Shown: positions 36,545 to 44,865, counted from the stretch's first letter. The stretch: 46,922 bases of DNA from an uncultured Clostridia bacterium (GCA_947595635.1 CANQEU010000014.1:1-46922); one strand, 5' to 3'. Numbers and translations: made by a program. Notes: generated by a model not told the origin, from the letters alone.

Positions 36545-37681
36545 ATGCGAATTTTGATTTTCTCCGCTTCAACGGGCGGCGGACACAAAAAGGCCGCGGC
36601 TGCGCTTGAGCATTATATTAAGAAAATAGCTCCTGCGGACGAGGTTAAAACGATAGACGCGCTTAAAGAGGTGGGAAAAAGCTTTGACAAGCTTGTAAGC
36701 GGCGGCTACGTTTTTCTTGCAAAGCACGCGCCCGGAATTTACGGCAAAATGTACCGTGTGTCCGACAAGGACACTCCGCTTAATACCCTTGTTGAACGAG
36801 TTACCGCCTTTAAGAGCAAAAAGCTTGTTTATGCAATAAGCGACTATGCGCCCGACGTTATAGTAACGACCCACCCCTTTGCCGCCGAGATGGTATCGGC
36901 CGTAAAGCGCCGGCACGGTATAAATACGCCGCTTATTTCAATCGTTACAGACTTTGCTCCGCATAAGACATATATTCAGGATATGGTAAATTATCTTATC
37001 GTTTCAAGCGATGAAATGAAACGCAAATTTGAAACGCTCGGTGTGCCAAGCGGCAAAATACGCACCTTCGGAATACCGATAGACCCTGTGTTTTATCATA
37101 CCGACAGCAAGGCTCAGCTTCGCCTTGAGCTCGGTCTTTCGGGCGACGTGCCGACTCTTCTTATGATGGCAGGCAGCTTTGGCGTAGCCGACGTATTTGA
37201 TATTTACGAGGGTATTCTAAGTATTGAAAAAAATCTTCAGCTTATAATAATAACCGGAAAAAACAAAAAGCTTTACGGCAAATTTGAGGAGCGCTTGAGC
37301 AAAAACGGCGACGGCGGAAAGCCGACAAAGCTTCTCTATTTTGTCAACGATGTTTATAAATATATGCACGCAAGCGATCTGCTTATTACAAAGCCGGGCG
37401 GACTAACCGTTACAGAGGCTCTCGCCTCGCGTTTGCCGATGGCGATATTCAAGGCGTTTCCCGGTCAAGAGGCGGATAACGAGGACTATCTTGTGAGAAG
37501 CAATATGGCAATAAAGCTTCCAAAGGGGAGAGATTGCGCCCCTGTTTTAAAGGAGCTGCTCGACGACCCTGAGAGGCTTGAAAAAATGAAAAGCTGCTGC
37601 GAGGAATTTTTCAAGGGCAAGGCTGTTGAATCCATTTACAAGCTTATAGTTGACGCGTGCGGCGTAATTGCGGATGAATAA
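36545..37681 (+). CDS. MGDG-synthase/UgtP-type glycosyltransferase (GT28)
   Basis: A 378-residue GT-B enzyme of the diacylglycerol glycosyltransferase type. The N-terminal domain opens MRILIFSASTGGGHKKAAAA (GGGH 11-14), as in UgtP and MGDG synthase, with THPFAAEMVSAV and VTDFAPHKTY. The C-terminal domain has the nucleotide-sugar motif KPGGLTVTEA (284-293) and FPGQEADN. Such enzymes add glucose or galactose to diacylglycerol to make glycolipids or the lipid anchor of teichoic acid. An upstream TTG frame exists, but AAAGGAAA is placed for the ATG at 36545. It heads a three-gene unit. Confidence 0.88.
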   Translation: MRILIFSASTGGGHKKAAAALEHYIKKIAPADEVKTIDALKEVGKSFDKLVSGGYVFLAKHAPGIYGKMYRVSDKDTPLNTLVERVTAFKSKKLVYAISDYAPDVIVTTHPFAAEMVSAVKRRHGINTPLISIVTDFAPHKTYIQDMVNYLIVSSDEMKRKFETLGVPSGKIRTFGIPIDPVFYHTDSKAQLRLELGLSGDVPTLLMMAGSFGVADVFDIYEGILSIEKNLQLIIITGKNKKLYGKFEERLSKNGDGGKPTKLLYFVNDVYKYMHASDLLITKPGGLTVTEALASRLPMAIFKAFPGQEADNEDYLVRSNMAIKLPKGRDCAPVLKELLDDPERLEKMKSCCEEFFKGKAVESIYKLIVDACGVIADE

Positions 37682-37781
37682 TCGGAGCAGGCTGTGAAAC
37701 GCGGGCGATTTTGCCGTTGCAGCCTTTAGCGCGGCGGACGTTCTCCGCCGCCGGGTTACATTCATTTTGGGAGGCGTACCT

Positions 37782-38903
37782 TTGAAGGCTTCAAAACCAA
37801 AAAACAAAAAGGGAATAAGCTTCAGTCTTATTCTTAATATATTTGTTATCGTAATGTCCGTAGCGCTTGTCATTTACTTCTTCTTTTCGCCGGACGGACT
37901 TAAAGATCTGCTTTCAAAATCACCGGATACCATAATTTGGTGGTGGGTCTTTGTCGCGTTTGCGGCGTTTATGATGAATATAGTTATGGACGTTTTTGTA
38001 ACCTATTTCTTCATTCACAAGGATATAAAGACGTTTACTCTCTGGGACGCTGTAAAAACAAGCTGCGTCGGTCAGTTTTTCAGCGCGATAACTCCCTCTG
38101 CGACCGGCGGTCAGCCGATGCAGGTTTATCTTCTGTCAAAAATGGGAATAAGCGCCGGCTTTTCCACCTCGTGTATGACGCAGAAATTTATAGTTTATCA
38201 GATAACCTATACCTGCATAAGCATTTTTTCTATTTTTCTGCGCTTTGATTATTTTGTTCACACAATGGATACGCCGTATAAATGGAGCCTTGTTATACTC
38301 GGCTTTATCTCCCAAATCGGCATAACGTCCATTCTTTTGATAGTTTCATTCTGCAAAGGCCTTTCAAAAAAGCTTTTAAAGCTTGTTGACAAGCTTATGC
38401 ACAAGCTGAAATTCATTAAAGACCCCGACGGAAAAGTCCTTGCGCTTGAAAAACAGATAAACAGCTTCCACGAAGCGAACAAAAAGGTGTTCAAGGATAA
38501 AAAACGGCTTTTGCTGTATTACGCGCTTGTTTTTATGCAGATAATTTTTATTTTGATTTGTCCTTATCTTCTGTACCGCGCGTTCGGCTTCAAGGGCGCA
38601 AATCCTGTCGATATGATATGCGCTCAGGCGTATGTAAATCTGACCTCAAGTCTTATCCCGATGCCGGGCGCCTCCGGCATAGCGGAGCTTGCTTATAATA
38701 TGTTTATGGCGTCATATTTTTCAAACGGAACGCTCAAGTCGGCTATATTGATTTGGAGATTTATAACATATTACGCGGTAATCGTCTGCACCGCGCCGTT
38801 CTCACGCTTTACCGGCGGAAAAAACAGCGGCAGAAAAAAAGCGATCGACGACTGCCTGAAGAGCGGCGTAAAAACAGAATTTTTTGACGAAACCGAAGCA
38901 TAG
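37782..38903 (+). CDS. Flippase-like membrane protein (LPG_synthase_TM / UPF0104)
   Basis: A 373-residue polytopic protein of the family shared with the flippase half of MprF and with YbhN. The typical core is SATGGQPMQVYLLSKMG followed later by SSLIPMPGASGIAELAY, close to the 'tPa..G.....r.......G' and 'P.PGglGvrE' motifs. It has about eight membrane helices. A TTG frame opens at 37767, but the GGGAGG at 37769-37774 is the ribosome site for the TTG at 37782. Located between two glycosyltransferases, it may move a glycolipid across the membrane; this is inference. Confidence 0.82.
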   Translation: MKASKPKNKKGISFSLILNIFVIVMSVALVIYFFFSPDGLKDLLSKSPDTIIWWWVFVAFAAFMMNIVMDVFVTYFFIHKDIKTFTLWDAVKTSCVGQFFSAITPSATGGQPMQVYLLSKMGISAGFSTSCMTQKFIVYQITYTCISIFSIFLRFDYFVHTMDTPYKWSLVILGFISQIGITSILLIVSFCKGLSKKLLKLVDKLMHKLKFIKDPDGKVLALEKQINSFHEANKKVFKDKKRLLLYYALVFMQIIFILICPYLLYRAFGFKGANPVDMICAQAYVNLTSSLIPMPGASGIAELAYNMFMASYFSNGTLKSAILIWRFITYYAVIVCTAPFSRFTGGKNSGRKKAIDDCLKSGVKTEFFDETEA

Positions 38904-38965
38904 GAGCAAACGCCCGACAACGCGGCGTCCGACTGAAACCAAAACCGAAGGATCACGGTGAGCAT

Positions 38966-40027
38966 ATGAACTATTCAACGAATTACGAATCGTCACAATA
39001 TAACGCCGAGCAGGGCGCACAGCAGCCGCAGATCAGCGTTATCGTTCCGATTTATAATGTGGACAAATATTTAAACCGCTGTATAGACAGCATTATAAAC
39101 CAGATTTTTACAGACATTGAGATAATCCTTATAAACGACGGCTCATTCGACAAAAGCCCGCAAATCTGCGACGACTACGCCAGAAAGGACAGCCGAATAA
39201 AGGTTATTCACAAGGAAAACGGCGGACTTTCCGACGCGAGAAACACGGGAATAAAAATAGCAAGGGGACGCTACCTTTCGTTTGTTGACAGCGACGACTA
39301 TCTCGACCCCAGCTACCTCGCTGTTCTGTTTTACGCTGCTCAGAGAAACGACTGCGATATTTCATACTGCAACTATGCAATATACAAGCAGGAAAGAGGC
39401 ACGCACAAAACCATTAACGTAAGAAAGCCGCTGCCGGGCTTAACAACCGGCAAAAAGATATGCAAGCTGACCATAAAGGATTTCCGCAGCCGCTCTTATG
39501 TTTGGAACAAGCTTTACCGCAGAGAGCTGTTTTTTAATGAGGATAACATTCGCTTTCCGATTATGTATTTTGAGGATCTTGCGACAACGCCAAGGCTTAT
39601 GTACCACGCGAATAAGGTCATAGTCGTTGACAAGTGTCTTTATTACTATACAAAGCGAAAGGGCAGCATAGTTTCTCATCTTGACATAAAGAAAATGAGC
39701 GATTACATATTATCTCTCGGAGTTTTGAGAAACTTCTTTGAAAAGCACGGCTGTTATAAGCAGTTTAAATTTGAACACAGGTGGCTCGGCTTTTTAATGT
39801 GCTTTAGTATGCCGTTTAACATAATCAGAGCACATCTGCTTGAAAGAAGATCGGAGGATTTTTACAAAAAAATAAGAACCGGAATAGTTTCCGGCTGGAA
39901 AAATATAATCTACTTCACGACAAAAAGATTTGAAAAAACAAGCGACGTCGTGCCTATAATGCCATTTCCTATCTATGACAAAAAGGAATTTGAAGAAAAA
40001 ACGGATAAAAAAAGCGAGGATGAATAA
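38966..40027 (+). CDS. Family 2 glycosyltransferase
   Basis: A 353-residue GT-A enzyme. The nucleotide-sugar fold is clear: ISVIVPIYNVDKYLNRCIDS (23-42), LINDGS (55-60), GGLSDARNTGI and the DxD region FVDSDDYLD (about 107-115). The C-terminal third is charged and lacks membrane helices. It may act on the same glycolipid or on a cell-wall polymer made with its two upstream neighbours. The ribosome site is weak (AAGG about 14 bases upstream). The 3' end of the gene forms part of its terminator. Confidence 0.9.
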   Translation: MNYSTNYESSQYNAEQGAQQPQISVIVPIYNVDKYLNRCIDSIINQIFTDIEIILINDGSFDKSPQICDDYARKDSRIKVIHKENGGLSDARNTGIKIARGRYLSFVDSDDYLDPSYLAVLFYAAQRNDCDISYCNYAIYKQERGTHKTINVRKPLPGLTTGKKICKLTIKDFRSRSYVWNKLYRRELFFNEDNIRFPIMYFEDLATTPRLMYHANKVIVVDKCLYYYTKRKGSIVSHLDIKKMSDYILSLGVLRNFFEKHGCYKQFKFEHRWLGFLMCFSMPFNIIRAHLLERRSEDFYKKIRTGIVSGWKNIIYFTTKRFEKTSDVVPIMPFPIYDKKEFEEKTDKKSEDE

Positions 40028-40041
40028 AATCCTCGCTTTTG
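40009..40041 (+). terminator. Terminator overlapping the GT2 stop codon
   Basis: AAAAGCGAGGAT (40010-40021) pairs with ATCCTCGCTTTT (40029-40040). The 5' arm encodes the last residues of the GT2 protein, so the stop codon lies in the loop. Confidence 0.85.
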
Positions 40042-40118
40042 TATGTAAAAAGTGTTTTTATTTTTGCAGTAAAAGCTTCGCTTCTTCCGAGCCCCACCAT
40101 TATTGCACAGGCAAATTT

Positions 40119-40262
40119 GCTTAATTAAGCTTTTATGCCCGTAAAGCGGTTTAAAATAAAAATAATTCCTTGAGTGAATAAAAGGTGTTGCAATTGACTT
40201 GCCCCTTGCATAATATAAAGCGGCAGGCAGGCGGGGGCAGGTCGGTCTGCCTGCGGTCGGTG
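40119..40262 (-). repeat. Dispersed modular repeat, copy 3 (inverted, partial)
   Basis: Two modules of the repeat occur here in reverse orientation. CTTAATTAAGCTTTTATGCCC GTAAAGCGG (40120-40149) is the reverse complement of the 5169-5198 block. 40201-40260 is the reverse complement of the GCAGGCAGACC...TTTATAT..TTATGCAAGGGGC module. The TAGTTTAT sub-block and modules B and C are missing. It lies upstream of the YbjQ promoter. Confidence 0.8.
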
Positions 40263-40350
40263 AAAGATGGTCAAAAAACAAGTTCATCGACGCCTGATTT
40301 TGCATTGAAAAGCCGTTCATGTCAAAATTTGCACGTTTTGTGCATAAATA

Positions 40351-40379
40351 TTGAATTTCAAATATCGCTATGATATAAT
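40351..40379 (+). promoter_or_regulatory. Promoter of the YbjQ-DUF5684 unit
   Basis: TTGAAT (40351-40356), a 17-base spacer and TATAAT (40374-40379) with TGa before it (extended -10). A short hairpin GCAC/GTGC (40331-40344) lies just upstream. Confidence 0.8.
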
Positions 40380-40384
40380 ATATC

Positions 40385-40457
40385 AAAATCGTAAGTGCTT
40401 GACGTGCAAGACGATAAATATCCCGTTTTTAGTGCATCTGCGGTACTGTACGATTTT
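40385..40457 (+). other. Structured leader candidate upstream of the YbjQ gene
   Basis: AAAATCGTA (40385-40393) can pair perfectly with TACGATTTT (40449-40457), closing a 73-base element that begins at about the expected transcription start. Inside, ATCGT...ACGAT and CTTG/CAAG offer an alternative stem that competes with the 5' arm. A similar element precedes the sortases at 41572-41642. No known riboswitch class was recognised. Confidence 0.45.
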
Positions 40458-40532
40458 AAATTCTTGTCATAGGCGAAGAATTTGACCTTGACGGATAAAA
40501 AATTTAATGAAGGGTTAATGGAGGCGGAAAGT

Positions 40533-40844
40533 ATGTTTTTAACAACAACGGAAAATATCGAAGGCAGGCGCTTTAATTTGCTGGGTCTTGTGCAGGGAAA
40601 CACCATCCAATCAAAGCACATAGGCAGCGACATCTCGCAGAGCTTTAAAACCATTGTTGGCGGTGAGCTTAAGTCTTATACCGATATGATGAACAAGGCA
40701 AGAGCTATCGCCACAGAGCGTATGATCAACTTGGCGCAGTCAATGGGCGCCGACGCGATAATTGGCGTGCGCTACACCACGGCGTCTGTAATGCAGGGAG
40801 CGGCAGAGATCCTTGTTTATGGAACAGCTGTAAAGCTGGTATAA
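40533..40844 (+). CDS. YbjQ family protein (UPF0145, heavy-metal-binding domain)
   Basis: A 103-residue protein of the YbjQ/UPF0145 type: MFLTTTENIEGRR, GLVQGNTIQSKHIGSDI, then ARAIATERMINLAQSMGADAIIGVRY. The family forms pentameric rings; the 'heavy-metal-binding' name rests on structure and its role is unclear. The frame is open from 40482, but GGAGG at 40520-40524 is 8 bases before the ATG at 40533, which matches the family's usual start. A long leader separates it from its promoter. Confidence 0.88.
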   Translation: MFLTTTENIEGRRFNLLGLVQGNTIQSKHIGSDISQSFKTIVGGELKSYTDMMNKARAIATERMINLAQSMGADAIIGVRYTTASVMQGAAEILVYGTAVKLV

Positions 40845-40873
40845 TTTAACATTTATTTTTGGAGGTAATTTAT

Positions 40874-41380
40874 ATGTATGATTACAATTTTATGACGCAG
40901 TATGTAGATCAATTTTATACGACCTTAATGATACCGACTATTATTTCATCGGTAATAGCTTACCTGCTGCAGGTGCTTGCTTACTGGAATATATTTAAAA
41001 AAGCAGGCGAGAAGAGCTGGAAGAGCATTATTCCGATTTACAATTCTTACATAGCCTATAAAATTTCATGGAAGCCGTCAATGTTTGCGTTATATTTTAT
41101 TACCGCGATAATCGCGTCTATTCTCGTTGGCGTGGCTTACGGTCTTTTGCCTGTGACGTCTTACGTTGTTTTCACGGTGCTTGCCATAATTGCGTTGGTA
41201 ATTGCGATTATTTCCGGCATTATAAGCATAATCCAGCTTTATAAGCTTTCAAAGTCCTTTGGACACGGCGGCGGATACACGGTTGGACTTCTGTTCTTAA
41301 ACCTGATTTTCCTACTGATAATCGGTTTGGGCAGCTCACAATATATAGGGCCGGAAGGAAAAAATGCGGTATCCGAATAA
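40874..41380 (+). CDS. DUF5684-type membrane protein
   Basis: A 168-residue protein with four or more hydrophobic segments. The signature KKAGEKSWKSIIPIYNSYIA between helices 1 and 2 is typical of the DUF5684 family, whose function is not established. A TTG at 40859 is in frame, but it belongs to the ribosome site (TTGGAGG); the ATG at 40874 is the right start. It follows the YbjQ gene by 29 bases and precedes the sortase unit, which has its own promoter. Confidence 0.78.
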   Translation: MYDYNFMTQYVDQFYTTLMIPTIISSVIAYLLQVLAYWNIFKKAGEKSWKSIIPIYNSYIAYKISWKPSMFALYFITAIIASILVGVAYGLLPVTSYVVFTVLAIIALVIAIISGIISIIQLYKLSKSFGHGGGYTVGLLFLNLIFLLIIGLGSSQYIGPEGKNAVSE

Positions 41381-41393
41381 ATAATAACTTAAT

Positions 41394-41432
41394 AAGCCAT
41401 ACTCTGTTTTTTGCGGAGTATGGCTTTTTGCT
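41394..41432 (+). terminator. Terminator of the YbjQ-DUF5684 unit
   Basis: AAGCCATACTC (41394-41404) pairs with GAGTATGGCTT (41416-41426), followed by TTT. It starts 13 bases after the stop. Confidence 0.88.
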
Positions 41433-41515
41433 TTTATGTGAACCGACAAAGGATAAGCGGCGGAAGAAATTAAAAAAATTAAAAAAAGGTAAACGCTTAA
41501 TAAGACAGACTTTTC

Positions 41516-41544
41516 TTGATATAAAAAAGCATATATGCTATAAT
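41516..41544 (+). promoter_or_regulatory. Promoter of the sortase operon
   Basis: TTGATA (41516-41521), a 17-base spacer and TATAAT (41539-41544). The leader to the first sortase is about 120 bases and contains a structured element. Confidence 0.78.
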
Positions 41545-41571
41545 TATTTGTAATGGACAGAGGGTATGAAC

Positions 41572-41642
41572 AAAATCGGATTTAAGAGTCGATGATGTGC
41601 GCAGGCTTTAAAAAAGAGCCTATCGTGGCTTGCTCCGATTTT
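41572..41642 (+). other. Structured leader candidate upstream of the sortases
   Basis: AAAATCGGA (41572-41580) pairs perfectly with TCCGATTTT (41634-41642). Inside it CGAT (41590-41593) pairs with ATCG (41622-41625), and AGGCT pairs with AGCCT around an A-rich loop. The three nested stems give a 71-base element, close in size and closing stem to 40385-40457. No known riboswitch class was recognised. Confidence 0.5.
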
Positions 41643-41671
41643 AATATATAATTATAAGAGGCGCAGGAAAA

Positions 41672-42763
41672 ATGAAAAAGAGTAAAGGACTTGACGCCGG
41701 AGCTTCGGTTCAGAGCGCGACTGAGGAGCCGGAGGATAAGCCGAAGAAAAAGAAGATAAACAAAAAAACCGTAATAGCGGTGGTTTTGCTGCTTGCCGGA
41801 TGCGCGGTTTTCTTTTATCCGTCGCTTGGCAATGTGATTTCATATTTTCAGCAGATAAGCGTTGTTTCCGATTATGAGAAGCAGGTTGCCGAAATGAACA
41901 ACAAGGAAATTCGCCGGCAGAAGGAGCTTGCTATTAAATATAATGAAAATCTGGGTCAGATAACGTTCAAGGACCCGTTTACAAACAAGGACGAGCAGAC
42001 AGAACCGCAGAAGACCGAGGACGAAAAGCTTGACGATTATTTTACGGCGCTGAGCATTAACGACGAGCATATGATGGGCTATATTAAGATTCCGGAGATC
42101 AGGCTGTCGTGTCCGATTTATCACGGCGCGACCGAGTTTCAGCTTCAAAAGGGCATAGGCCATCTTGAGGGAACGGCTCTGCCTGTCGGCGGAATCGGCA
42201 CACACTGCGTTCTGACGGGACATACGGGAGTGCCTGGAAATATGCTGTTTACCGACCTTGACAAGCTTGAGGTGGGAGACAAATTTTATCTTCACGTTCT
42301 TGACGAGGTGCTCGCCTACAAAATAGATCAGATAAATGTTGTAGAGCCGGGAGATACGTCAAAAATCAGAACAGAGGCGGATAAGGATCTCTGCACGCTT
42401 ATAACCTGCACGCCCTACGGAATAAATACCCACAGACTGCTTGTGAGAGGGATAAGAAGCGATTATATCGAGGGCGAGGACAATTATGAATCAGGCTCTA
42501 TACTCACGACCGATTCGCAGGGCAACGTGATTGAAAAAAGGCTTGACGGCGGCAGCGAGCTTGTAAACGTATTCGGAATTATGCTTCCGATATGGATGCT
42601 CTGGCTTATTATACCTGTTGCGGCGCTTATACTCATAATAATAACGGTTGTGATAATTAGATGTATTCTCCGAAAAAGACGTAAAACGGAAGGATTGACA
42701 TATAAAGATGGAGGAAAGGAAACCGAACGGCAAAGCGGAAGTGAGCCGCGCGACGACAAATAA
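41672..42763 (+). CDS. Class C sortase, first copy
   Basis: Transpeptidase that links pilin subunits or surface proteins. The 363 residues have an N-terminal membrane helix (about 33-50). The lid motif DPF (101-103) is characteristic of class C. The sortase barrel carries the catalytic triad His184 (TGHTG), Cys246 (LITCTPYG) and Arg255 (THRLLV). A C-terminal membrane helix (about 300-335) is followed by a basic and acidic tail, again class C. No pilin gene with an LPxTG signal is visible in this window. It overlaps the next sortase gene by 56 bases. Confidence 0.93.
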   Translation: MKKSKGLDAGASVQSATEEPEDKPKKKKINKKTVIAVVLLLAGCAVFFYPSLGNVISYFQQISVVSDYEKQVAEMNNKEIRRQKELAIKYNENLGQITFKDPFTNKDEQTEPQKTEDEKLDDYFTALSINDEHMMGYIKIPEIRLSCPIYHGATEFQLQKGIGHLEGTALPVGGIGTHCVLTGHTGVPGNMLFTDLDKLEVGDKFYLHVLDEVLAYKIDQINVVEPGDTSKIRTEADKDLCTLITCTPYGINTHRLLVRGIRSDYIEGEDNYESGSILTTDSQGNVIEKRLDGGSELVNVFGIMLPIWMLWLIIPVAALILIIITVVIIRCILRKRRKTEGLTYKDGGKETERQSGSEPRDDK

Positions 42764-43616
42764 AAAGAGCGGCGGCAAAAAAATCCCGAAAAGCAAAAAG
42801 CTGCTTATAGCTTCCGTCTGCTTGTTTCTTATCGGCGTTATCGTAATATTTTATCCAAACGGTGCAAAGCTTGTAAGCTCTGTGGAACAGGGCAACAGGG
42901 TGAGTGAATTTGATAAAAATATTGAAAAGTCGCGCGAGCAGGCGAAAAACTCGAACATCGTATATCCGACAGACCCCGACGACCCGGACGTTCTGCGCGA
43001 TAACAAATATACCGAAACGCCGCTTATGACTCAGGAGCAGATACAGCAGACGCAGCAGACACAGCAAAATACGGGATACGACCCTGAGCTGCTTGCAAAG
43101 CTGTATGCCGATATGGTTGAATATAACAAAAGGCTTTATAAGTCCGGTCAGGTCATAGCCGACCCGTTCTCATATATGCAGGATAGCTTTCAGCTTAATC
43201 GGTACAGCATATATGACAATATATTCGGTTATGTTTCTGCTCCGTCAATAAATCTTAATCTGCCCATTTATCTCGGCGCAAGCGAAGAAAACCTGCTGCT
43301 TGGAGCGGCGCATATGACCGGCACGTCTATGCCGATTGGCGGAATCAACACTAACGCCGTTCTTGCCGGACACAGAGGTCTGATAAATTATACTATGTTT
43401 GACAATATAGTTTTTCTTAAAGAGGGAGACCCGGTGTTTATCACAAATCCGTGGAGCCGGTTGGAATACAGGGTCGTAAAGACTGAGGTAATTATTCCGA
43501 GCGAATCGGATAAGATAAAAATTCAGCCGGGAAAGGATATGCTTACGCTGATAACCTGCCATCCGTACGGATACCAGGATTACAGGTATATTGTTTACTG
43601 CGAAAGAGTAGGTTAA
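42708..43616 (+). CDS. Class C sortase, second copy
   Basis: A 302-residue sortase with an N-terminal membrane helix (32-49) and a Gln/Thr-rich spacer (109-121). The lid motif DPF is at 152-154, and the triad is His222 (AGHRG), Cys284 (LITCHPYG) and Arg293 (YRYIVY). It ends 9 residues after the arginine and lacks the C-terminal helix of its partner, so the pair is not redundant in layout. The ATG lies inside the end of the first sortase gene. GGAAGG is about 13 bases upstream, a little far, and a later start is possible. Confidence 0.9.
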   Translation: MEERKPNGKAEVSRATTNKKSGGKKIPKSKKLLIASVCLFLIGVIVIFYPNGAKLVSSVEQGNRVSEFDKNIEKSREQAKNSNIVYPTDPDDPDVLRDNKYTETPLMTQEQIQQTQQTQQNTGYDPELLAKLYADMVEYNKRLYKSGQVIADPFSYMQDSFQLNRYSIYDNIFGYVSAPSINLNLPIYLGASEENLLLGAAHMTGTSMPIGGINTNAVLAGHRGLINYTMFDNIVFLKEGDPVFITNPWSRLEYRVVKTEVIIPSESDKIKIQPGKDMLTLITCHPYGYQDYRYIVYCERVG

Positions 43617-43662
43617 AGAATAAGGCGCGGAGCGTTTTAAAAACGGACAAAACAAAAAAAAT

Positions 43663-43706
43663 AAACCGCATTGCGTAAACCATTAAGGCTTTTTGCAATG
43701 CGGTTT
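43663..43706 (-). terminator. Terminator of tRNA-Thr (bidirectional shape)
   Basis: AAACCGCATTGC (43663-43674) pairs with GCAATGCGGTTT (43695-43706). On the minus strand TTTATTTTTTTTG follows. On the plus strand it could end the sortase transcript 47 bases after its stop. Confidence 0.8.
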
Positions 43707-43711
43707 TGCTT

Positions 43712-43787
<76 letters not shown>

Positions 43788-43824
43788 GGAAGGAGCGTCA
43801 GTTTCTCTGACACGTCTGTCACTT

Positions 43825-43853
43825 ATTATACTATTATTATAACATCAGGTCAA
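43825..43853 (-). promoter_or_regulatory. Promoter of tRNA-Thr
   Basis: On the minus strand TTGACC (complement of 43848-43853) is followed after 17 bases by TATAAT (complement of 43825-43830). An inverted repeat TGACA-CGTC-TGTCA (43808-43821) lies at the expected transcription start. Confidence 0.85.
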
Positions 43854-43953
43854 GGTTTTCGGGCAAAAAAATTAATGTTTTTCCTTGCGGTAAAAGCTGC
43901 TTCAAAAAGCCTTGTTCGCGCTCGCTCGATTATCAAAAATATGCTTTATCACA

Positions 43954-43982
43954 TTGACATTTGTTTTGGGGTGTAATAAAAT
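43954..43982 (+). promoter_or_regulatory. Promoter of the YugP-like gene
   Basis: TTGACA (43954-43959), a 17-base spacer and TAAAAT (43977-43982). The ATG is 70 bases downstream. Confidence 0.75.
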
Positions 43983-44052
43983 AATGTAAAGTCCTGTGGA
44001 CTTTCTTGCGTTACAGGCACGAAAATATTATATCAAAACGGAGGCGTGTGTT

Positions 44053-44865
44053 ATGGATGATACGTTAGATATTATTGAAATGTTTGAAAACATAGGTAAG
44101 GGAAACGCCGCAATAGGAGCGGCAATAGCCGTTGTCGGAATATTGATTTGCGTTATGGGCATTATTGCGTTGGTGGTAAGTATTGTTCTTGGAATTAAGT
44201 ATTACAAGTACAACCGCCGTGAAAACAGCGCTCATCTTACGGGCGAGGAGGTCGCAAGGAGGATCCTTGACCAAAACGGATTGCAGGATATTAAGGTAAA
44301 ATCCGTCGGCTCAATGCTTTTTGGCAACAGCTACAGCCACTATTTTAAAAAGGTTAGGCTTAGAAAGCGCACTAAGGGAAAAACGAGCGTTGCGGCGCTT
44401 GCTATGGGAGCGCAGAAGTCGGCGCTCGCCGTTCTTGATAAGGAAGGCGACCCCGATATGAAAAAGCGTGTAAGGCTGTCGCCGATAATAACCTTTGGCC
44501 CCTTTGCGTTTATTCCGTTGATAGCTATAGGAGCGCTTGTGGATATTTTTCTGCTTAATTCCTCAGGCTGGTTTTTAATAACGTTTTTGTGTATTGCAAT
44601 GGCTTTTTACCTGTTCTCTTTGGTGCTGTCTATTCTGACGCTTAGGACAGAAAAGAAGGCTCAGCAGCGCGCGTACAGCTTGCTGCGTGAGGGCGGAATG
44701 GCGAACGAAAATGAGATAGAGGATTTGAAGAAGCTGTTTAAGCTTTACAATATTCAGTATATAAACGACATTATCCTCTCGGCGCTTGAGCTGCTTTATT
44801 ATATTCTGCAATTGGTAGCGGCTATTGAAGGCGGCGGAGCAAATATGGGCTCGTCTAACGACTGA
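44053..44865 (+). CDS. YugP-family membrane protein with lost HExxH site (pseudo-protease)
   Basis: A 270-residue protein aligning along its length with YugP-type neutral zinc metallopeptidases (Zn_peptidase_2). It shares LTGEEVARRILDQNGLQDIK (62-81), the VRL strand, an ALAMGA helix, the FGPFAFIPLIAIG segment and a C-terminal E-x-x-A-x-x-RA (200-206). Where active members have A-H-E-x-G-H, this one reads A-Q-K-S-A (120-124), so both zinc histidines and the catalytic glutamate are gone while the later Glu200 remains. Membrane helices lie at about 25-49, 150-166 and 173-196. GGAGG is 8 bases before the ATG. The reading frame is intact, so it is not a simple pseudogene. Confidence 0.78.
   Translation: MDDTLDIIEMFENIGKGNAAIGAAIAVVGILICVMGIIALVVSIVLGIKYYKYNRRENSAHLTGEEVARRILDQNGLQDIKVKSVGSMLFGNSYSHYFKKVRLRKRTKGKTSVAALAMGAQKSALAVLDKEGDPDMKKRVRLSPIITFGPFAFIPLIAIGALVDIFLLNSSGWFLITFLCIAMAFYLFSLVLSILTLRTEKKAQQRAYSLLREGGMANENEIEDLKKLFKLYNIQYINDIILSALELLYYILQLVAAIEGGGANMGSSND

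Noticed and set aside
40385-41642. Known riboswitch (c-di-GMP, fluoride, guanidine, preQ1) in the two leaders
   Set aside because: The conserved core bases of these classes were not found; only the nested stems can be supported.
42708-42763. Frameshift splitting one sortase gene
   Set aside because: Each frame encodes a complete sortase with its own N-terminal helix, lid motif and catalytic triad; this is gene overlap, not a broken gene.
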